Positions 63,297 through 64,000 of a DNA stretch of 64,000 nucleotides are shown here, one piece after another; position 1 is the first letter of the stretch, and each line of letters begins with the position of its first letter. Source of the DNA: Siphonodentalium dalli (lineage: Eukaryota > Mollusca > Scaphopoda > Gadilida > Siphonodentaliidae); NCBI GenBank assembly GCA_032622095.1, contig CP136069.1, positions 198,929,239 to 198,993,238 of the forward strand. Direction: 5' to 3'. The position numbers were made by a program, and so were the translations under genes. The notes beneath the pieces were generated by a model, which saw only the letters and a list, made by a program, of their open reading frames with translations, searched no databases and was not told the origin of the DNA.

Positions 63297-63772
63297 ATGG
63301 ATTCAATTAGTTCTAGAAGGTAAGCTCAAATTATATTTTTATTTAATTTAATTAGAATGAAAGATGAATATATAATTTATTCGCGATTGTAATAAGATGT
63401 AAATTTCGCGATTATATATAGCGCGCGATAACTATATATAACGAAATTAAGAAATTTTGGGTGTTTCGAGGGAGAACTCATCGTTTATTGCGCATCCCTT
63501 TATCACAAAGGCTGGAGTGCTCACAACTGGACTGAGCATGTCTCGTTAATGATGAATTAATGGGATATCTATGTTATCAAACGAATATGTTAATTTCAGT
63601 AGCGGAAGACACAATTTGGAAATGGACTTCGAACTAAAGAAGATCGCAAATTCCGCAGCATTCGGTTCGGGTGATGATGTAATGGAGACCTGGAGTCATC
63701 TGACTGCATTCAGCTCGTGTGGCGATGTAATGGAGGCCTGGACACCCCTGACTGCGATGATGGAATGTGATG
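63297..63772 (+). CDS. Copy G of array gene, 5' part only (exons 1 and 2), cut by window end
   Basis: Exon 1 is 63297-63319 and exon 2 is 63600-63772, each with the same splice sites and phases as the other copies. The protein is identical to copies E and F over residues 1-65 (Ser40, His41, Ala54, Thr59). Intron 2 runs out of the window; its visible part has the short E/F-type structure. The array therefore continues beyond position 64000. Confidence 0.6.
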
Positions 63773-64000
63773 GTGAGTATATTAAGGGGGGTGGGTCAAG
63801 TGGCCAATTTTAATGGGGATTTCCATGCAAATGTTATATGCGAATCAGTTGTCGGGGAACGAAAGCAGCCAACTGGCATTTATTTTTTCCACTCGTTTTC
63901 AATTCCACATATCTGCATAGACTCCAGCCAACAATTAATTTCAATTAATTATACTTCTTTATGTTTAAACATATTTTTATCGTAATATAATATTACAAGA

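Larger units (their letters stand above)
1..64000 (+). repeat. Head-to-tail tandem array of a 10-11.5 kb gene-bearing unit
   Basis: The same ordered set of sequences recurs six times with high identity and constant orientation. Period measured at the first start codon is 11310, 11125, 10103, 10102 and 9987 bp. The window opens inside intron 2 of copy A and ends inside intron 2 of copy G. Length differences come from minisatellite contraction and discrete deletions: 531 bp plus 31 bp in intron 2, 135 bp in the CRE/E-box region, and 115 bp before copy G. Nested sharing of these deletions supports A/B, C, then D, then E/F/G. Near identity of E, F and G means recent duplication or homogenisation, or an assembly duplication; the sequence alone cannot separate these. 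Confidence 0.97.

Overview
The window is animal DNA, most likely from a marine bivalve mollusc (scallop- or oyster-like; the genus is not determinable from sequence alone). It is AT-rich, has spliced genes with GT..AG introns and canonical AATAAA signals, carries a decayed non-LTR retrotransposon, and holds repeat types common in bivalve genomes (degenerate accttgacctt-rich satellite, foldback elements, gtgaattcggtgatgct-type repeats). There are no bacterial operons, tRNA or rRNA genes, or CRISPR arrays.

The whole window is one head-to-tail tandem array of a 10-11.5 kb unit on the + strand. Start codons of successive copies lie at 10670, 21980, 33105, 43208, 53310 and 63297 (spacings 11310, 11125, 10103, 10102, 9987). 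I call the copies A (5' part outside the window), B, C, D, E, F and G (cut by the window end). Shared deletions give the order of descent: A and B are nearly identical and longest, C is separate, D shares the large deletions, and E, F and G are nearly identical and shortest.

Each unit carries one short spliced gene that I assembled from splice sites and phase. It has a 23-nt first coding exon, a 173-nt exon 2 with an internal peptide repeat, a 96-nt exon 3, and then one of two alternative terminal exons: 3a (86 nt, followed by AATAAA) or 3b (134 nt, basic tail). All junctions after exon 2 are phase 1, so either terminal exon fits. Predicted products are 125 aa (3a) or 141 aa (3b). I do not recognise the family, and no signal peptide or membrane segment is visible. 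A CRE (TGACGTCA) and a TATA box precede each start codon.

Downstream of the gene each unit carries, in order: a CR1/L2-like LINE fragment between 3a and 3b; a 103-bp palindrome; a 69-nt hairpin (H2); a GC-rich block with a phase-compatible open frame; a ~1.1-kb foldback element with two more palindromes inside it; a second, near-perfect 69-nt hairpin (H1); a CRE/E-box cluster; a 68-codon open frame of unknown status; a degenerate satellite rich in TGACCTTGA; a ~69-bp minisatellite with 18/18/14/8/8/8 copies in units A-F; a duplicated repeat interrupted by a ~420-bp retroposon-like insertion; and a quiet stretch leading to the next promoter.

The most interesting points are the array of diversifying small genes with mutually exclusive, oppositely charged C-termini, a one-base insertion in copy A that swaps which of two tandem splice acceptors keeps the frame, amino-acid changes clustered in the peptide repeat and in copy C exon 3, and a hairpin that is unchanged in six units.
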